Below are positions 9,522 through 19,316 of a stretch of 64,000 nucleotides of DNA, in pieces (position 1 is the stretch's first letter; the number at the start of each line of letters is the position of its first letter). The notes below the pieces were generated by a model. It was not told the origin of the DNA. It did not search any database and saw only the letters and a list, made by a program, of their open reading frames with translations. The DNA is from Endozoicomonas numazuensis (GTDB lineage: Bacteria; Pseudomonadota; Gammaproteobacteria; Pseudomonadales; Endozoicomonadaceae): assembly GCF_000722635.1 (NCBI RefSeq), contig NZ_JOKH01000001.1, positions 937,162-1,001,161 on the forward strand, in the 5' to 3' direction. Made by a program: the position numbers and the translations under genes.

Positions 9522-10739
9522 TCAGAACAACCCTTTAAAGAACAGCCTGACACTATCCCACAGACGTTTGAAGAAACCACCGCGCTCTACAGCAGACTGA
9601 GCTCTCAGAGGCACTTCTTTAATCACCTCGTCATTAATGGTCACTTTCAGTGTGCCCAGCTGCTGTCCTGCTTCTATAGGCGCATTAATCATTGGATTAA
9701 TATCCAGAGTCGCCTTCAGATCTTTACTGGTACCTCTGGGTACAGTGACGATCAGATCTTTATCGATCGCTACGCTCACTTTATCCTGCTTGCCTTTCCA
9801 AACGGGAACAGTCTCAAGCGTTACACCACCTTTTTTGACATCCACGTTTTCAAAAAAGCGGAAGCCATAGGTCAGTAGTTTCTGAGCTTCTTCAGCGCGC
9901 TGTTTTTCACTCTTGGCACCCAGAATTACTGTAACCAAACGTCGACCGTCACGTTTTGCCGTAGCAGCCAGCCCATAACCCGTCGCTGCAATATGGCCAG
10001 TCTTCAGGCCGTCAACATAAGGGTTGGTCCACAGCAGACGGTTTCGGTTAGGTTGACGACGCAGAGGCTTGCCACTCTTTTTGTCGACACCGTACTGATA
10101 GTATTTCTGGGCGTAAAGATCGTAGTATTCAGGGTAATCCTGAACAATATGGCGAGACAGTATCGCAAGATCCCTTGCGGTGGAATAGTGATCATCCGCT
10201 GGCCAGCCTGAAGCATTCACAAAATGGGAGTTGATCATCCCCAGCTTACGGGCTGTGTTATTCATCAGCTGAGCAAAGGCATCTTCACTCCCTGCAACAT
10301 GTTCAGCCAGAGCCACACTGGCATCATTACCAGAAACGATAATAATACCCTTCAGAAGTTCCTGAACCGGCACCTTGTCCCCGACTTCCAGGAACATAGT
10401 TGAGCCACTCATCTTCCAGGATTTTTCACTGACCAGAACCTGGTCATCCCGACTGATATTACCTGCAGCCAACTCAATCTCACCAATGTAGGCTGTCATC
10501 ATTTTAGTCAGACTAGCTGGATGCTGGGTTTGATCCGGATTCTCTGAAGCCAGAATCTCTCCGCTGCCTGCATCCATCAGAATAAAACTACTGGCAGCAA
10601 TCTTGGGTGGAGCAGGAATCAGGGCACCTGTCTTCGCCTGAACTGTTCCGGTCGCCAGAATAAACAGCATGGACGCCCACCCAGCAACCCTTTTCAATCG
10701 CTCACGGCTGGCGTGGACTGGACTCAATCGTTTGGTCAT
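9522..10739 (-). CDS. dacA: D-alanyl-D-alanine carboxypeptidase (PBP5/6 type)
   Basis: A 405-residue penicillin-binding protein of the low-molecular-mass class, which trims the terminal D-Ala from peptidoglycan pentapeptides in the periplasm. An N-terminal hydrophobic segment (residues 20-35, ending TVQAKTG) acts as the signal. The active-site motifs are SLTK (S76-K79), SGN (136-138) and KTG (K246). After the peptidase domain there is a beta-rich C-terminal domain and a terminal amphipathic helix (FFKRLWDSVRLFFKGLF) of the kind that anchors PBP5 to the membrane. It lies in the conserved rlpA-dacA-ybeD order. Confidence 0.95.
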   Translation of the reverse strand: MTKRLSPVHASRERLKRVAGWASMLFILATGTVQAKTGALIPAPPKIAASSFILMDAGSGEILASENPDQTQHPASLTKMMTAYIGEIELAAGNISRDDQVLVSEKSWKMSGSTMFLEVGDKVPVQELLKGIIIVSGNDASVALAEHVAGSEDAFAQLMNNTARKLGMINSHFVNASGWPADDHYSTARDLAILSRHIVQDYPEYYDLYAQKYYQYGVDKKSGKPLRRQPNRNRLLWTNPYVDGLKTGHIAATGYGLAATAKRDGRRLVTVILGAKSEKQRAEEAQKLLTYGFRFFENVDVKKGGVTLETVPVWKGKQDKVSVAIDKDLIVTVPRGTSKDLKATLDINPMINAPIEAGQQLGTLKVTINDEVIKEVPLRAQSAVERGGFFKRLWDSVRLFFKGLF

Positions 10740-10851
10740 TTAGAAATCAGCTCTGAAATTCTCTATTGCCGGTCATTATAATGTTCCCGGCCGATGAGTT
10801 TAAGGGACGCAGTGAAAATAGAATGTAATATATTCACTGGCTGCTCATCTA

Positions 10852-10894
10852 AAGTCAGTCAAAATCAGTGTAGCGACCTGAGCCTGACTGACTT
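10852..10894 (-). terminator. possible terminator hairpin after rlpA
   Basis: The 9-bp inverted repeat AAGTCAGTC (10852-10860) and GACTGACTT (10886-10894) has a 25-nt loop and only a short T-tract on the minus strand. It sits 16 bp downstream of the rlpA stop. It is a weak candidate. Confidence 0.35.
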
Positions 10895-10909
10895 GGAAAC
10901 AGAATCAGA

Positions 10910-11734
10910 CTACTCTGTGATAGCATCTTCATAAACCAGATAGGGCACATCAAAGTCGCCTTCATCCAGCTTATCCAGCAGTTTTTCCAGGTGCTCAGGC
11001 GTCTGAACCGGTCCAATTCGGACACGGTAATAGGGGTCTGGCTGTTCTTCCCCTTTTACCACTTTGATCGTACTGCCTATCGTTTCCGCTACCTGTCGAC
11101 GCAGCATTTGAGCACTGTGGTAATTTTTCAGCGCAGCAAGCTGAACAAACAGTTGCTGACCATCGTCTTCTTCAGAACCAGACTCAACGTTCCCGGTTTT
11201 TTGTGATGCGGCAAAAGACTTAACATCAATCCCTTCAACCAGTACATCCGCCACGCCAATATTGGCATAACCCAGTTTGACAGCCGCTGCATAAGAAAGA
11301 TCAATGACCCTGTCGCCATGGAAAGGACCTCGATCATTGACTCTTAATACGACAGATTTACCATTTCTTTGATTGGTAACTTTGACATAAGATGGCAATG
11401 GCAGCGTTTTGTGTGCAGCGGTCATACCGTAAAGATCATACACTTCACCATTTGCCGTCTGCTTACCGTGAAACTTGGTGCCATACCATGAAGCCACACC
11501 TTCTTCCTGATAGCCTTTGGCGCTTTTCATAGGGGTATAGGTCACCCCATTCAGTTCGTAGGGAGAGTCCTTGAACTTGCCATCATGAGTGACTGGAATA
11601 GCATCGGGGATCTGACTGACATCTTTCTTGTTTTCGGGAGGGCCATCCTGAACGGTAACACAACCACTTAACAGAAGAATGGCCAACCCCAGAATGCTTC
11701 CTGCTATGGATTTTGTTTTGATTATCAATTTCAT
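10910..11734 (-). CDS. rlpA: septal ring lytic transglycosylase RlpA (lipoprotein)
   Basis: A 274-residue outer-membrane lipoprotein that cleaves peptidoglycan strands lacking stem peptides. The signal peptide ends in the lipobox LLSGC. The double-psi beta-barrel domain carries GVASWYGTKFHGKQTANGE and the acid-containing RVNDRGPFHGDRVIDLS. A C-terminal SPOR domain (QLFVQLAALKNYHSA, then YRVRIGPVQT) binds denuded glycan at the septum. I chose the ATG at 11734, which puts the lipobox in the right place. A TTG 42 bp upstream would add an unneeded prefix. It lies after mltB in the elongation cluster. Confidence 0.93.
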   Translation of the reverse strand: MKLIIKTKSIAGSILGLAILLLSGCVTVQDGPPENKKDVSQIPDAIPVTHDGKFKDSPYELNGVTYTPMKSAKGYQEEGVASWYGTKFHGKQTANGEVYDLYGMTAAHKTLPLPSYVKVTNQRNGKSVVLRVNDRGPFHGDRVIDLSYAAAVKLGYANIGVADVLVEGIDVKSFAASQKTGNVESGSEEDDGQQLFVQLAALKNYHSAQMLRRQVAETIGSTIKVVKGEEQPDPYYRVRIGPVQTPEHLEKLLDKLDEGDFDVPYLVYEDAITE

Positions 11735-11794
11735 ACAATATGACGCTTTAAAAATGTTCCTGAGAATCCCGCCCAAACCATTATCTGAAACATA

Positions 11795-11836
11795 TAAAAA
11801 AGAAAACCGTTTTTACGCCTGACGCATAAAAACGGT
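11795..11836 (-). terminator. rho-independent terminator after mltB
   Basis: The 10-bp stem ACCGTTTTTA (11806-11815) pairs with TAAAAACGGT (11827-11836). On the minus strand it is followed by TTTCTTTTTTATA, a clear U-run. It lies 75 bp downstream of the mltB stop and upstream of rlpA, so rlpA probably also has its own promoter. Confidence 0.85.
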
Positions 11837-11910
11837 ACCTTAGTTCATCTTACTAGAACCTTTAAGCTCACAGTGATCTATGACCAGATCATCATAAGAC
11901 TCAACTCAGA

Positions 11911-12975
11911 TTATAGAGACTTCTTTTCAGCAACTGTCTTTCCAGACTTTGGCACTGATGTTTTATAGCTGGATTTCACGTCTCTTGCCAGCTGATACAC
12001 GGCCATTGCATAAAGCTTGCTGCGGTTATAAGTGGTAATGACGTAAAAGTTATGCATTCCCAACCAATATTCAGGCCCCTTATCCCCTTCGAGCTTGATA
12101 GCTGCAGCCTTGGATGCCTCTGGCAATACTGCAACCGGCCGCCAACCGGAACCTTCCAGCTGTTTCAGGGTTTTCTTGGGCCTGACTGAGTCAGACACTG
12201 CCTTCTCATACTTGGTTCCTGTGACCTTGGCCTTACTGACAATTGGTTTGCCGGCTTTCCAGCCATTTTCACGCAGATAGTTAGCTACGCTGGCGATCGC
12301 GTCTTCTTCTTGCTTCCAGATATTGGATTGTCCGTCACCGGTATAATCCACAGCATAAGCTCTGTAACTCGACGGCATGAACTGTGGAATCCCCATTGCC
12401 CCGGCATAGGAGCCGGTGAGCTCGGAAACATCCAGTTTTTGCTCTCGCGCCAAAATCAGAAACTCTTTCAGCTGTTTAGTAAAAAACTTACTGCGGGGTG
12501 GGTAATCGAAGCTCAGGGTTGAAAGAGCATCTAAAACCTTAAACCCACCGGTCTGTCGACCATAGTAAGTTTCTACACCAATGATGGCCACGATCACATG
12601 AGCAGGAACCCCATAATCTTTTTCAACGCTCGTCAGAGTTTTTTTATGAGCGTCCCAGAAGGTGACTCCTCGATCCACTCGCTCCTGAGTCATGAAAATC
12701 TTGCGATAATCTTTCCACTCCAACCGCTTCTCAGCAGGCCGACTGATTAACTCCAGAACCCGGTCAGACTTATTTGCCTTCTCAAGAACGCTCTGCAGTT
12801 CTTTACGAGTGAATTTTTCATTTTTCACCAGATCATCAATAAACGCCTTCACTTCAGGTTGAAGGGCATAGTCTGGTTTTTTACTCACAGTGTTTTCAAT
12901 ATCAGCAGCCATGACTGGCCCTGCCAGAAGACAGCTACTGAATAATGCCGATAATAGTTTTGCTCTTAAGGCCAT
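11911..12975 (-). CDS. mltB: membrane-bound lytic murein transglycosylase B
   Basis: Peptidoglycan lytic transglycosylase of the SLT3 family. The catalytic region reads HVIVAIIGVETYYGRQTGGF, and the sugar-binding loop GAMGIPQFMPSSYRAYAVDY is typical of MltB. The C-terminal GSGWRPV and LGMHNFYVITTYNRS motifs also fit. The N-terminus is a cleavable signal (MALRAKLLSALFSSCLLAG, then PVMAAD) with no lipobox, so the protein may be soluble in the periplasm rather than a lipoprotein. The ATG at 12975 is chosen because GGGGG sits about 6 nt upstream; ATGs at 12981 and 13023 are in frame. The protein has 354 residues. Confidence 0.93.
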   Translation of the reverse strand: MALRAKLLSALFSSCLLAGPVMAADIENTVSKKPDYALQPEVKAFIDDLVKNEKFTRKELQSVLEKANKSDRVLELISRPAEKRLEWKDYRKIFMTQERVDRGVTFWDAHKKTLTSVEKDYGVPAHVIVAIIGVETYYGRQTGGFKVLDALSTLSFDYPPRSKFFTKQLKEFLILAREQKLDVSELTGSYAGAMGIPQFMPSSYRAYAVDYTGDGQSNIWKQEEDAIASVANYLRENGWKAGKPIVSKAKVTGTKYEKAVSDSVRPKKTLKQLEGSGWRPVAVLPEASKAAAIKLEGDKGPEYWLGMHNFYVITTYNRSKLYAMAVYQLARDVKSSYKTSVPKSGKTVAEKKSL

Positions 12976-13168
12976 ATTCATCCCCCTGTTACTACTCTGG
13001 ATATCCGTTTTCCTGAAAATCATACGGGATAATGCTTACTCTACAGCAGTCAGGAAGCGACAACTAGCATGCCTGTGTAATAAGTTTGTCAGGAGTGAAC
13101 CCCACCACACTCATTACTGTTTCGCAGATCACAGACATACTTCAAAACCCGATAAGAAAGCTGTCAGC

Positions 13169-13198
13169 CGATGGAATGCAGAACAATACATTCCATCG
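13169..13198. other. perfect 10-bp hairpin in the rodA-mltB gap
   Basis: CGATGGAATG (13169-13178) and CATTCCATCG (13189-13198) are perfect inverted copies around a 10-nt loop. It lies about 190 bp upstream of mltB and 27 bp before the tandem repeat. It has no T-tract on either strand, so it is a palindrome of unknown role. Confidence 0.5.
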
Positions 13199-13224
13199 AA
13201 TTAATCTTGAAAATAGCGCAAGAA

Positions 13225-13324
13225 ATTCAGAGTCGCACATTCAGAGTCGCACATTCAGAGTCGCACATTCAGAGTCGCACATTCAGAGTCGCACATTCAG
13301 AGTCGCACATTCATAATGTGCGAC
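13225..13324. repeat. 14-bp tandem repeat ending in a perfect hairpin
   Basis: Six exact head-to-tail copies of ATTCAGAGTCGCAC start at 13225, 13239, 13253, 13267, 13281 and 13295. A partial seventh then merges into the hairpin GTCGCACATT-CAT-AATGTGCGAC (13302-13324), a perfect 10-bp stem. It lies in the 412-bp gap between rodA and mltB, both on the minus strand. No spacers are present, so it is not a CRISPR array. Confidence 0.9.
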
Positions 13325-13387
13325 ATGATGACTGCTACCGTTTGAAAAGCTTTCTTTATTGACTTGAAAAGAAAGACTTATCAGTGC

Positions 13388-14536
13388 TTATCGGCTTTGT
13401 CCCAGAAATGTTTTATGGGTATGAATCGACATTAATATACCAAAACCCGCCATCAGGGTAGCCAGTGATGTTCCTCCCCGACTGACCAGAGGCAGAGGCA
13501 CTCCCACCACCGGCAGAAGGCCGCTGACCATACCGATATTGACAAAGATGTAGACAAAAAACGTCAGAGTTATACTACCTGCCAGCAGTCTGCCAAACAG
13601 AGTCTGGGCTTTCAGGGTAATAAATAAGCCTCGACCGATGATCAGTGCATACAGAACCAGAAGAACCAGACAGCCCATCAAACCAAACTCTTCTGCCAGA
13701 ACTGCAATAATAAAGTCAGTATGACTTTCCGGCAGAAAGTCCAGGTGCGACTGAGTCCCCAAAAGCCAGCCCTTTCCGTAAATTCCACCCGAGCCTATGG
13801 CAATTTTTGACTGGATGATATTCCAACCCGATCCCCAGGGATCACTCTCAGGGTTTAGAAAAGTTAACACCCTCTGCTTCTGATAATTCAGCATAATAAA
13901 ATGCCAGAACCCCCAGACCGAAGGGACAGCCAGCATGATGGCAGAGAAAATCAGTCGTTTTCTCAAGCCGGCCAGTAACAACACAAACATGCCTGAAGCA
14001 CCGATCAAAAGCGAAGTTCCGAGATCAGGCTGCTTAGCAATCAGCACTACGGGAATACCAATCATGGCCAGCACGACAACAATATCCTTCAGAGAAGGCG
14101 GCAACTGACGTTTGGAGAGATACGTTGCCACGACAATGGGCATGATCAGCTTAATGATTTCTGAAGGCTGGAAACGGATAAAGGGCAACTGAATCCAGCG
14201 CTGAGCCCCTTTGGAATGCGTTCCCATCACTAACACCGTTATAAGGAGAACGACACCACCGACATATATCCAGGGTGACAATCGCATTAACAGACGGGGA
14301 GAGAACTGGGCAATGATGATCATTCCGACAAAACCAATAAGCATATAAATAGCTTGTCGAATGACAATGCTCATATCCTGCCCACTGGCACTGTATAAAA
14401 CGAACAGACCCGCGCCGCAGACTATGGCCAGAAAACCTATCAACATAAAGTCAATATGCAAACGTTCTGACCAGTCCGGAGCCCTGTGAAAGCCCTGCCC
14501 TTCATCAAGTTGGCGAACAAAATCCTGACCGGTCAT
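13388..14536 (-). CDS. rodA: rod-shape determining peptidoglycan glycosyltransferase RodA
   Basis: SEDS-family polytopic membrane protein of 382 residues that polymerises glycan strands in the elongasome together with PBP2. Ten or so hydrophobic segments are visible. Family signatures include RFQPSEIIKL, KQPDLGTSLLIG, LPESHTDFIIAVLAEEFG and, near the end, VPLPLVSRGGTSLATLM. The start codon overlaps the mrdA stop by 4 bp, so the pair is translationally coupled. Confidence 0.97.
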   Translation of the reverse strand: MTGQDFVRQLDEGQGFHRAPDWSERLHIDFMLIGFLAIVCGAGLFVLYSASGQDMSIVIRQAIYMLIGFVGMIIIAQFSPRLLMRLSPWIYVGGVVLLITVLVMGTHSKGAQRWIQLPFIRFQPSEIIKLIMPIVVATYLSKRQLPPSLKDIVVVLAMIGIPVVLIAKQPDLGTSLLIGASGMFVLLLAGLRKRLIFSAIMLAVPSVWGFWHFIMLNYQKQRVLTFLNPESDPWGSGWNIIQSKIAIGSGGIYGKGWLLGTQSHLDFLPESHTDFIIAVLAEEFGLMGCLVLLVLYALIIGRGLFITLKAQTLFGRLLAGSITLTFFVYIFVNIGMVSGLLPVVGVPLPLVSRGGTSLATLMAGFGILMSIHTHKTFLGQSR

Positions 14537-16401
14537 TGGGCTGCCCCCTTGTTTTTAGCACTGGCTTTTTTCTCCTGCTCAGCTTTTTCCAGCCTGGGCA
14601 GAAGGTAAAAGTCCATCAAATCGCGGGCAACATTGGCCGCACCGTTATTGTTTTCCAATACTACAGCCACGGCTATCTGAGGGTCCTCAATAGGCGCGAA
14701 AGCAACAAAAAGACTGTGATCTCTCTGAAACTCTTTTAACTTCTCAGCATCATACTCTTCCCCTTGGGGAATACTGACTACCTGCGCGGTACCGGTCTTG
14801 CCAGCCATTCGATATTTCAGCCCCCGACCAATTCGCCAGTAAGCCGTTCCTCGATTGAAGCTGACAACCTTTTCCATGCCATCAATAACAAAATCCCAAT
14901 CCCGGTCATCCAGTTCTATATCATGCCCCCATGAAGGACTCTGGTATTCCGGAATATCCTCCTTCACCAAACGAGGCTGGACATGTTTCCCCCGGTTGGC
15001 AATGAGAGTGACTGATTCTGCCAACTGTATAGGCGTTGTCAGCATGTAACCCTGACCAATAATGGCAATAACCGTTTCGCCGGGATACCAGGGCTGGCCA
15101 TAGGCACCACGCTTCCACTCTCTTGAAGGTAACAGGCCTACCCGTTCTTCATGAATATCAATACCGGTCTTGCGCCCCATTCCGAATTGACTGAGGAAGT
15201 CATGAAGACGATCAATGCCTATCTTTCCGGCCATGTTATAGAAGAAAGTATCATTGGAGCGCATGATAGCCTGCTTCATATCTATCCAGCCTTCACCCCG
15301 GCGGTTCCAGTTCCGGAAACGGTGGTCACTGCCCGGCAACTGAAACCAGCCTTTGTCATAGATTTTATCATCCCTTTCTACCACATCATTTGAAAGCAAA
15401 CCCAATGCTACCAAAGGTTTAATCGTAGAAGCCGGTGGATACTCACCCAATGTCGCACGATTATAGAGAGGTCTTTCAATATCGGTATTGAGATCATTAA
15501 AGGTGGCGTAATCAATGCCTGTTACAAACAGGTTGGGGTCAAATGCAGGATTACTGACCATGGCCATCACACCGCCAGTCTTTGGATCCAAAGCCACAAC
15601 GGAGCCTCTTCTCCCCTTCATGGCCTTGATGGCCGCATTTTGCAGATCAGTATCGATATAGAGCTGCAGGTCTTTGCCAGGTTTCGGGTTCACCCGATTC
15701 AATACCCTGGTTACCCGTCCACGAGCGTTAACTTCAACTTCCTGATAGCCGGGTTTGCCTATAAGCACCGGCTCATAAAAACGCTCCAGACCGATTTTCC
15801 CTATGGTATAGGTTCCAGTATAAAGCGCCGGATCAAGATTCTTCAATTCCCGATCATTGATACGGCCAACATAACCAATACTATGGGCGAATGAACTGCC
15901 CTCGGGGTATTCCCGAACCAGCTCAGCATTAATCTCCACACCGGGAAGACGAAACTGGTTTACGGCTATCAGAGCAATTTGCTCATCATTCAGGCGGAAT
16001 TTAAGGGGAACGGACTCAAAAGGTCGGCGTCGTTTTATTTGCTGGAGAAAGCGATTTCGCTCGTTCTCGGAAATAGGAATGATCTGGGCAATATCATCGA
16101 GCAGTTGATCAAGGTCTTCTACACGCTCTCGGACAATAGCCAGAGTCTGACTGGAACGATTGGTGGCTAACAAGTTGCCATTACGATCATAGATCAGCCC
16201 TCGAACAGGAGGAACTGTCCGCAAAAGCACTCGATTCTCTTCAGACTGGGTGGCCAACTCATCGTACTTAACCACCTGAAGATAAAAAAGCCTGGAAACC
16301 AGTACCATGACCAGAAGGATCATGAAGACCAGTGCCAGCCAGACCCTAATACTGACAATCCGTTGCTCTGCTCTGTGGTCTTTTAAGGTATTCACCGGCA
16401 T
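14533..16401 (-). CDS. mrdA: penicillin-binding protein 2 (peptidoglycan transpeptidase)
   Basis: Class B penicillin-binding protein of 622 residues that cross-links peptidoglycan during elongation as the partner of RodA. A single N-terminal membrane helix (residues about 18-40) precedes the pedestal domain (PPVRGLIYDRNGNLLA). The transpeptidase motifs are STIK (S325-K328), SND (about 384) and KTGTAQ (about 543). Length matches E. coli PBP2. It lies between rlmH and rodA, as in other gammaproteobacteria. A gap of about 270 bp with no gene separates it from rlmH and could carry a promoter. Confidence 0.97.
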   Translation of the reverse strand: MPVNTLKDHRAEQRIVSIRVWLALVFMILLVMVLVSRLFYLQVVKYDELATQSEENRVLLRTVPPVRGLIYDRNGNLLATNRSSQTLAIVRERVEDLDQLLDDIAQIIPISENERNRFLQQIKRRRPFESVPLKFRLNDEQIALIAVNQFRLPGVEINAELVREYPEGSSFAHSIGYVGRINDRELKNLDPALYTGTYTIGKIGLERFYEPVLIGKPGYQEVEVNARGRVTRVLNRVNPKPGKDLQLYIDTDLQNAAIKAMKGRRGSVVALDPKTGGVMAMVSNPAFDPNLFVTGIDYATFNDLNTDIERPLYNRATLGEYPPASTIKPLVALGLLSNDVVERDDKIYDKGWFQLPGSDHRFRNWNRRGEGWIDMKQAIMRSNDTFFYNMAGKIGIDRLHDFLSQFGMGRKTGIDIHEERVGLLPSREWKRGAYGQPWYPGETVIAIIGQGYMLTTPIQLAESVTLIANRGKHVQPRLVKEDIPEYQSPSWGHDIELDDRDWDFVIDGMEKVVSFNRGTAYWRIGRGLKYRMAGKTGTAQVVSIPQGEEYDAEKLKEFQRDHSLFVAFAPIEDPQIAVAVVLENNNGAANVARDLMDFYLLPRLEKAEQEKKASAKNKGAAQ

Positions 16402-16671
16402 CTGTTTTACCGTGAAAGCATTGCTTTCTTTACTTATTCAATTCTTTACCCTGAAAAACCTTTTACCCTCTGAGATAAAGAAATCATTTCAAGGGCTTGC
16501 GGCTGTTATTGTAAAAATGCAGCCATCTCAGGGTTATTGCTATTCTTCAAGGGTAGAAGCAAGGCCTTTTCAGGTCCTCTTCTGCACTCCAAAGACATTT
16601 TTACCACTGCCATAAACTGCCCGCTTCAGGGTGTTGCAAAACAGACATCATATGTCGTTCATGGCGATGAT

Positions 16672-17139
16672 CTATTTATGGTAAGGATGATTCTTGAGAA
16701 TGCTCCAGGCACGATACACCTGTTCAGCAACAACCACCCTGACCAGAGGGTGCGGCAACGTCAAGGGTGACAATGACCAGCGAAGATCCGCCTGAGCCAT
16801 TACACTGGAATGAAGACCTTCAGGGCCTCCAACCATCAGGCTGACATTACGGCCAGAGTGCATCCACCCTCCCATATTGTCTGCCAGCTTTTCAGTAGAC
16901 CAGGGTTTCCCCTTGATCTCCATAGTTACCACCCAGTCGCCCTGCCCTGCGGCAGCCAGCATTTGTCCCGCTTCTTTCTCTTGCAGGCGGTTGACATCCG
17001 CGCCCTTGCTGCGCCGATTCAACGGAATCTCAATCAGATCCAGTTTGAGGTCGGCACCCAAGCGACGGCTGTACTCCTTATAGCCTTCGTCTACCCAGCC
17101 TGGCATTTTTGAGCCCACAGAGATCAGACGAACACGCAT
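16672..17139 (-). CDS. rlmH: 23S rRNA (pseudouridine-1915 N3)-methyltransferase
   Basis: SPOUT-class methyltransferase of 155 residues that modifies helix 69 of 23S rRNA in assembled ribosomes. Diagnostic features are the N-terminal [20 protein letters not shown], the SAM-binding trefoil-knot loop MVGGPEGL and the C-terminal LTLPHPLVRVVVAEQVYRA. Its GTG/ATG-type start overlaps the rsfS stop codon, so translation is coupled to rsfS. Confidence 0.97.
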   Translation of the reverse strand: MRVRLISVGSKMPGWVDEGYKEYSRRLGADLKLDLIEIPLNRRSKGADVNRLQEKEAGQMLAAAGQGDWVVTMEIKGKPWSTEKLADNMGGWMHSGRNVSLMVGGPEGLHSSVMAQADLRWSLSPLTLPHPLVRVVVAEQVYRAWSILKNHPYHK

Positions 17140-17489
17140 CAGGATTGCTCAGTTGCCTGCTGTTCCTCACTCGGCTCCCATAGACGCTCCAGGTCATAGA
17201 ACGCACGGGTAGCTGGCAGCATGACGTGTAGAACCACATCACCGATGTCAACCAGAACCCATTCGGACTTCTCCTGGCCTTCCATCCCGAGCGGACGAGC
17301 TCCACTCTGTTTGCACTTTTCAATGACATTGTCAGCTACGGACTTCACATGACGGTTGGAAGTACCACTAGCGATAATCATGTAGTCAGTCACGCTGGTC
17401 AGTTCTGAAACATCCAGACAAGTAATATCGTTGCCTTTCATTTCTTCAATCGCGTCAATGACCAATTGTTTCAGTTGTTCAGATTGCAT
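17139..17489 (-). CDS. rsfS: ribosomal silencing factor RsfS
   Basis: A 116-residue protein of the Iojap/YbeB family, which binds ribosomal protein L14 and blocks subunit joining in poor growth conditions. The core [40 protein letters not shown] and [15 protein letters not shown] patterns are all present. A C-terminal tail rich in Glu and Gln follows. It is transcribed with rlmH. Confidence 0.96.
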   Translation of the reverse strand: MQSEQLKQLVIDAIEEMKGNDITCLDVSELTSVTDYMIIASGTSNRHVKSVADNVIEKCKQSGARPLGMEGQEKSEWVLVDIGDVVLHVMLPATRAFYDLERLWEPSEEQQATEQS

Positions 17490-17515
17490 ATATCTCTTTA
17501 GAACTCATAAAAACC

Positions 17516-17546
17516 AAAAGCCTGAACATGAATTGTACAGGCTTTT
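17516..17546 (-). terminator. rho-independent terminator between proA and rsfS
   Basis: The stem AAAAGCCTG (17516-17524) pairs with CAGGCTTTT (17538-17546). On the minus strand it continues into GGTTTTTATG. It lies between proA and rsfS, so rsfS must have its own promoter within the short remaining gap or rely on readthrough. Confidence 0.75.
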
Positions 17547-17637
17547 GTCATAATTGCTTGCTGATTGAGTACTTATGTACAGAACCAGTGGTTATAGGGT
17601 GCGATCATTAATCATCACCAAGGGTGTTGGCAATCCG

Positions 17638-18900
17638 TTATTTCCGGATATGACCGTCGCCCAATACTACATATTTCTGGGACGTTAGCCCCTCTAACCC
17701 AACAGGGCCACGAGCATGGATCTTATCCGTGGAAATACCAATCTCTGCCCCCAGTCCATACTCAAAGCCATCGGCAAAACGGGTGGATGCATTGATCATG
17801 ACGGAACTGGAATCAACTTCTCTCAGAAAATCCCGACCACGGGTATAGCTCTCGGTAATAATCGAATCAGTATGGTGAGAACCGTAGCGATTAATATGCC
17901 GGATGGCTTCACCCATATCCCCAACGACCTTAATGGACAACACCGGAGCCAGATACTCTGTCTGCCAGTCATCTTCTGTGGCCGCCAAAGCATCCGGGAT
18001 AAGATCACAGACCTCAGAACAGCCCCTGAGTTCCACACCTATTTCCTGATATCGCTGAGCCAGCTCTGGTAACCAGTCCGCAGCAACGGCTCTGTTTACC
18101 AGCAAGGTTTCCATAGCATTACAGACACCATAACGGTGCGTTTTGGCGTTGACGGCAATAGCTACTGCTTTTTCACGGTCAGCCAGGTCATCAATATAAA
18201 CATGGCAGATACCGTCAAGATGTTTGATCACAGGGACTCTGGCATCACGGCTGATGCGCTCAATCAGGCCTTTCCCTCCTCTGGGAACAATCACATCAAC
18301 ATACTCTGGTATACTGATCAGGGTTCCCACAGCTTGACGATCTGTTGTCTCCACTACCTGTACAGCCGCTTCCGGCAGCCCAATAGCTGCCAACCCCTTC
18401 TGGATGCATTGAGCTATAGCCTGATTAGAGGCAATAGACTCACTGCCCCCTCGGAGAATCACCGCATTACCTGATTTCAGACAGAGACTGGCAGCTTCGA
18501 TCGTCACGTTAGGACGAGATTCATAAATAATGCCAATAACCCCCAGAGGTACTCGCATCTTACCTACTTGAATACCACTGGGAACATATTTGAGATCGTC
18601 AATAGTACCCACTGGATCAGGCAGAGAAGCCACCTGATTCAAATTCTCTATCATGGTATCAATACGTGCGTCAGTCAGTTCAAGTCGATCAAGTAGAGCT
18701 GCATCCAACCCACGACTCCGACCGTTTTCCAGGTCTACGGCGTTAGCTTGACGCAGTGCCGGTCGAGCTGTTTCCAGTTCAGCAGCAATGGCCAACAGTG
18801 CCTTGTTTTTCAGCCCTGTATCTGCTTTTGCTACCCATGCGCTGGCTTCCCGGGCCTTTCTGCCCAGTTCATGCATGTACTCTGTTACCTGTTCAGTCAC
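17638..18900 (-). CDS. proA: gamma-glutamyl phosphate reductase
   Basis: The second enzyme of proline synthesis: it reduces gamma-glutamyl phosphate to glutamate semialdehyde with NADPH. The 420-residue protein shows [35 protein letters not shown], the catalytic-cysteine region [25 protein letters not shown] and the C-terminal [14 protein letters not shown] place the start at the GTG at 18900, because a perfect AAGGAG (18907-18912) lies 6 nt upstream. A second GTG at 18918 would add six residues but contains that ribosome site within the coding sequence. No proB is in the window. Confidence 0.95.
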   Translation of the reverse strand: MTEQVTEYMHELGRKAREASAWVAKADTGLKNKALLAIAAELETARPALRQANAVDLENGRSRGLDAALLDRLELTDARIDTMIENLNQVASLPDPVGTIDDLKYVPSGIQVGKMRVPLGVIGIIYESRPNVTIEAASLCLKSGNAVILRGGSESIASNQAIAQCIQKGLAAIGLPEAAVQVVETTDRQAVGTLISIPEYVDVIVPRGGKGLIERISRDARVPVIKHLDGICHVYIDDLADREKAVAIAVNAKTHRYGVCNAMETLLVNRAVAADWLPELAQRYQEIGVELRGCSEVCDLIPDALAATEDDWQTEYLAPVLSIKVVGDMGEAIRHINRYGSHHTDSIITESYTRGRDFLREVDSSSVMINASTRFADGFEYGLGAEIGISTDKIHARGPVGLEGLTSQKYVVLGDGHIRK

Positions 18901-18918
18901 TGCGTGCTCCTTGTTCAC

Positions 18919-19316
18919 CAGCCAGAAAACCAGGAGGTTTTCTCCCCCTGCTCGACCAGACTTTCTGAATGCTCATAACGGGAAAACATCCCGATCAATG
19001 ACCTCAGCTTATTCAGCTCCAGCTCATTTCCCCGAGCCGGGCATTATAACCTGCAGACTGGCTGACAGGAATGATGGTATGCCTGCATTGAGCATTCAGA
19101 CAGCAAACTTTCTGAACTTTACCCAACAGTGAGAAATAACAGACAGATCACGACCATTGGTCGACAGACTTCTCTGAAAAAACAATACCAACAGGTGTGA
19201 TTGAAATGAGGGAAGCAGACTTATTCCTGAACAAGTCTGCCCGTGAATTTACTAGCGCCCCAAGCGTTATACCCCATACCGGTCACACAGAGCCTGTAGG
19301 GTAATTAACACTGGCC
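18919..19316. other. 398-bp gap without a gene; weak hairpin at 19215-19240
   Basis: No credible coding frame is present. The only structure seen is GCAGACTT (19215-19222) with AAGTCTGC (19233-19240). It could end transcription of the minus-strand kinase gene, which stops at 19317, but its T-tract is poor. The rest should contain the proA promoter. Confidence 0.4.

Noticed and set aside
13225-13324. Possible CRISPR array
   Set aside because: The repeats are 14 bp, directly abutting, with no spacers and no cas genes, so this is a simple tandem repeat.
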